Origin: Candidatus Nomurabacteria bacterium
GTDB lineage: Bacteria > Patescibacteriota > Minisyncoccia > Phycocordibacterales > UBA9973
Direction: 5' to 3'
NCBI GenBank assembly: GCA_943354205.1
Contig: CALRBJ010000006.1
Coordinates: 1-21,053, forward strand
Length of the DNA stretch: 21,053 bases
In this document: positions 20,182 through 21,053 of the stretch, in pieces
Numbering within the stretch: the first letter of the stretch is position 1
Layout of the letters: each line of letters opens with the position of its first letter
The notes under the pieces: generated by a model
Databases searched by the model: none
Seen by the model: the letters and a program-made list of their open reading frames with translations, nothing else
Told to the model about the DNA's origin: nothing
Made by a program: the position numbers and the translations under genes

Positions 20182-20190
20182 TGTGGATAA
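20182..20190 (-). promoter_or_regulatory. Perfect DnaA box
   Basis: TGTGGATAA, the complement of the consensus TTATCCACA. It stands in an AT-rich intergenic stretch (20166-20433) with no gene. No second perfect box is visible there. Confidence 0.5.
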
Positions 20191-20211
20191 CCCTGTGCGT
20201 ATTGTTCATAA

Positions 20212-20278
20212 AGGACAAGTGCCAATGTCCTAGATTTAAAGGAAAATCATTAAAATAGTCTTATAAAATAAGGACATT
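20212..20278 (+). repeat. AAGGACA repeats in the intergenic region
   Basis: AGGACA (20212) and its complement TGTCCT (20226-20231) form an inverted pair with an 8-nt loop. AAGGACA recurs at 20270. Function not evident. Confidence 0.35.
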
Positions 20279-20308
20279 TTAACAGACAGGTCATTTTTAT
20301 GGTATAAT
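20279..20308 (+). promoter_or_regulatory. Possible upstream promoter of yraN
   Basis: TTAACA (20279-20284), 18-bp spacer, TATAAT (20303-20308) preceded by TGG. The transcript would run through parS-like sites E and F and repeat R6 into yraN. Confidence 0.5.
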
Positions 20309-20317
20309 CACAGAAAG

Positions 20318-20333
20318 TGTGCCACGTGAAACA
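20318..20333. promoter_or_regulatory. parS-like palindrome E (intergenic)
   Basis: TGTGCCACGTGAAACA; 14 of 16 match parS, with an intact CACGTGAAACA half and core. Confidence 0.6.
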
Positions 20334-20344
20334 TATTTAGTGAG

Positions 20345-20360
20345 AGTTACACATGTAACC
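20345..20360. promoter_or_regulatory. parS-like palindrome F (intergenic)
   Basis: AGTTACACATGTAACC; only 11 of 16 match parS, but GTTACACATGTAAC is the exact complement of the core of site C. Confidence 0.3.
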
Positions 20361-20420
20361 TCATCCCCGCTTGGCCGGAGCCAAGTCGACCCTTCTCCTT
20401 GAAGACATGAAAGAGAAGGG
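20358..20420 (-). repeat. Two-hairpin repeat, solo copy R6
   Basis: Minus orientation: arm A CCCTTCTC...GAGAAGGG, stem B CTTGGC-tccg-GCCAAG, tail GCGGGGATGAGG. It ends directly at the -10 box of yraN. No nuclease gene is adjacent. Confidence 0.7.
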
Positions 20421-20426
20421 TATAAT
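20421..20426 (+). promoter_or_regulatory. -10 box of a leaderless promoter (yraN)
   Basis: TATAAT with 7 nt to ATG 20434. Confidence 0.55.
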
Positions 20427-20433
20427 AAAAATA

Positions 20434-20847
20434 ATGCCTAAAGTATTTACATCTCAAAATCAAAAGATTGGAGAAATAGGGGAGTCGGTGGCTTGTAAAT
20501 ATCTTTTGAATAAAGGGTTTAAAATAATTGAGCGCAACTATACCAAAAAATGGGGCGAGATAGATATTGTCAGTGAAAAGGAAGGGAAGTTGTATTTTAT
20601 AGAAGTGAAGGCTGTGTCTAGGGTAACCCTGGACAACGTTTCAAGTGAAACAATTACCGACGAATACAGGCCTGAAGACAATATGCATCCGTGGAAGCTT
20701 AAACGCCTCGGTCGCGCGATCCAGACTTATTTACTGGAACGCAAAATATGGCAGGATGCAGAATGGCAACTCGATCTGGCTGTGGTTTATTTAGATATGA
20801 CCAATAGAAAAGGGAAGGTAAAAATTTTGTCTGATATAGTAATTTAA
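20434..20847 (+). CDS. yraN: YraN/UPF0102 family protein, nuclease-like fold
   Basis: The frame is open from 20371, but that part is repeat R6; ATG 20434 (MPKVFTSQNQKIGEIGE) follows a TATAAT by 7 nt. The 137-residue product has the family core: GEIGESVACKYLLNKGFKIIERNYTKKWGEIDIV...LYFIEVKA, where E-x-D and E-x-K match the PD-(D/E)xK nuclease pattern of Holliday-junction resolvase-like folds. UPF0102 proteins are widespread; their role is unsettled. It is longer than the usual about 120 residues. The extra part (about 68-85, LDNVSSETITDEYRPEDN) is encoded around a parS-like palindrome (site G). Confidence 0.9.
   Translation: MPKVFTSQNQKIGEIGESVACKYLLNKGFKIIERNYTKKWGEIDIVSEKEGKLYFIEVKAVSRVTLDNVSSETITDEYRPEDNMHPWKLKRLGRAIQTYLLERKIWQDAEWQLDLAVVYLDMTNRKGKVKILSDIVI
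20637..20652. promoter_or_regulatory. parS-like palindrome G (inside yraN)
   Basis: CGTTTCAAGTGAAACA; 14 of 16 match parS. It encodes VSSET, close to the VSHET encoded by sites A and B. Confidence 0.5.
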
Positions 20848-20858
20848 GCGAGTGCGAA

Positions 20859-20905
20859 GGGGAGTCGGTCACACATATTTTTCTGCTGAAAAATTTCGCG
20901 ACCCC
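20859..20905. other. Structured element downstream of yraN
   Basis: GGGG-ag-TCG (20859-20867) can pair with CGACCCC (20899-20905), enclosing a hairpin ATTTTT (20877-20882) / AAAAAT (20889-20894). It is followed by a very GC- and pyrimidine-rich stretch (20902-20950) with no convincing gene on either strand. May be a 3' UTR structure or a small RNA. Confidence 0.3.
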
Positions 20906-20950
20906 GGCTCGGCGCGCCCGCCTCCGCCTTTCTCCTCCCTTTCCCAAGCC

Positions 20951-20995
20951 AAAAGAAAAACCGCCCGACACTGTATGTCAGACGGTTTTTCTTTT
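20951..20995. terminator. Bidirectional terminator after yraN
   Basis: AAAAGAAAAACCG (20951-20963) pairs with CGGTTTTTCTTTT (20983-20995) over 13 bp, with an inner GACA/TGTC stem and a small internal loop. T-rich on either strand. The remaining 21001-21053 holds a possible minus-strand promoter (TTGAAA, 16 bp, TATAGT with extended TG) but no gene. Confidence 0.75.
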
Positions 20996-21053
20996 GTGTC
21001 TTTACTATACCAAGTTAGAACCTATTTTCAAAATAAATAGTCGGAACATTCCG

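Noticed and set aside
20699..20971. Minus-strand open frame over the yraN end and GC-rich stretch
   Set aside because: Arg/Gly-rich translation of non-coding sequence, overlaps yraN, no start signal.

Overview
The window looks like chromosomal sequence from an ultra-small bacterium of the Candidate Phyla Radiation (Patescibacteria, most likely a Parcubacteria-type lineage). The grounds are the gene complement (short secreted or single-pass hypothetical proteins, ComM/YifB, TraR/DksA, NYN, DedA, YraN, a Doc-type Fic pair), tRNA genes without an encoded CCA end, and very short leaders with almost no Shine-Dalgarno sites. The standard bacterial code fits: TAA, TAG and TGA all act as stops. This is inferred from gene content and style, not from a database match.

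Layout. 1-2019: three minus-strand genes for small envelope or secreted proteins. 2020-4737: a uvrD/pcrA-ksgA operon. 4829-7158: a MYG1-like protein and an HD-domain protein, each with its own promoter and terminator. 7356-8438: a LysM-M23 peptidoglycan hydrolase. 8459-8933: a DUF559 endonuclease gene between inverted repeats. 9028-10974: comM and a TraR/DksA protein. 10991-11893: a membrane-anchored unknown. 11922-12595: a second DUF559 gene between nested inverted repeats. 12594-15833: NYN protein, rpsO, a Xer-type recombinase, exonuclease III and DedA. 15927-18311: small unknowns, a winged-helix regulator and an HTH-antitoxin/Fic pair. 18368-20847: cca, tRNA-Arg, tRNA-Gly and yraN, scattered with parS-like palindromes and one perfect DnaA box. 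20848-21053: a structured GC-rich stretch and a terminator.

Three themes stand out. First, a repeat family with a two-hairpin architecture flanks both DUF559 nuclease genes as inverted repeats and also occurs as solo copies. In the second hairpin the sequence differs between copies while base pairing is kept. This looks like a minimal mobile or self-propagating element. Second, six good and one weak palindromes resembling the ParB target parS lie within about 1.4 kb, several inside the cca and yraN reading frames, which suggests an origin-proximal centromere. Third, about a dozen genes have a TATAAT-like box 6-10 nt before the ATG, so leaderless mRNAs appear to be the rule; cca may obtain a leaderless mRNA by 3' processing of the tRNA-Arg that precedes it.

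How the genes work together: much of the window is housekeeping for nucleic acids (PcrA, exonuclease III, ComM, Xer, CCA-adding enzyme, KsgA, S15), interspersed with envelope proteins and a toxin-antitoxin-like pair. Several housekeeping genes (xer, ksgA, cca, yraN) appear to carry short in-frame repeat insertions.
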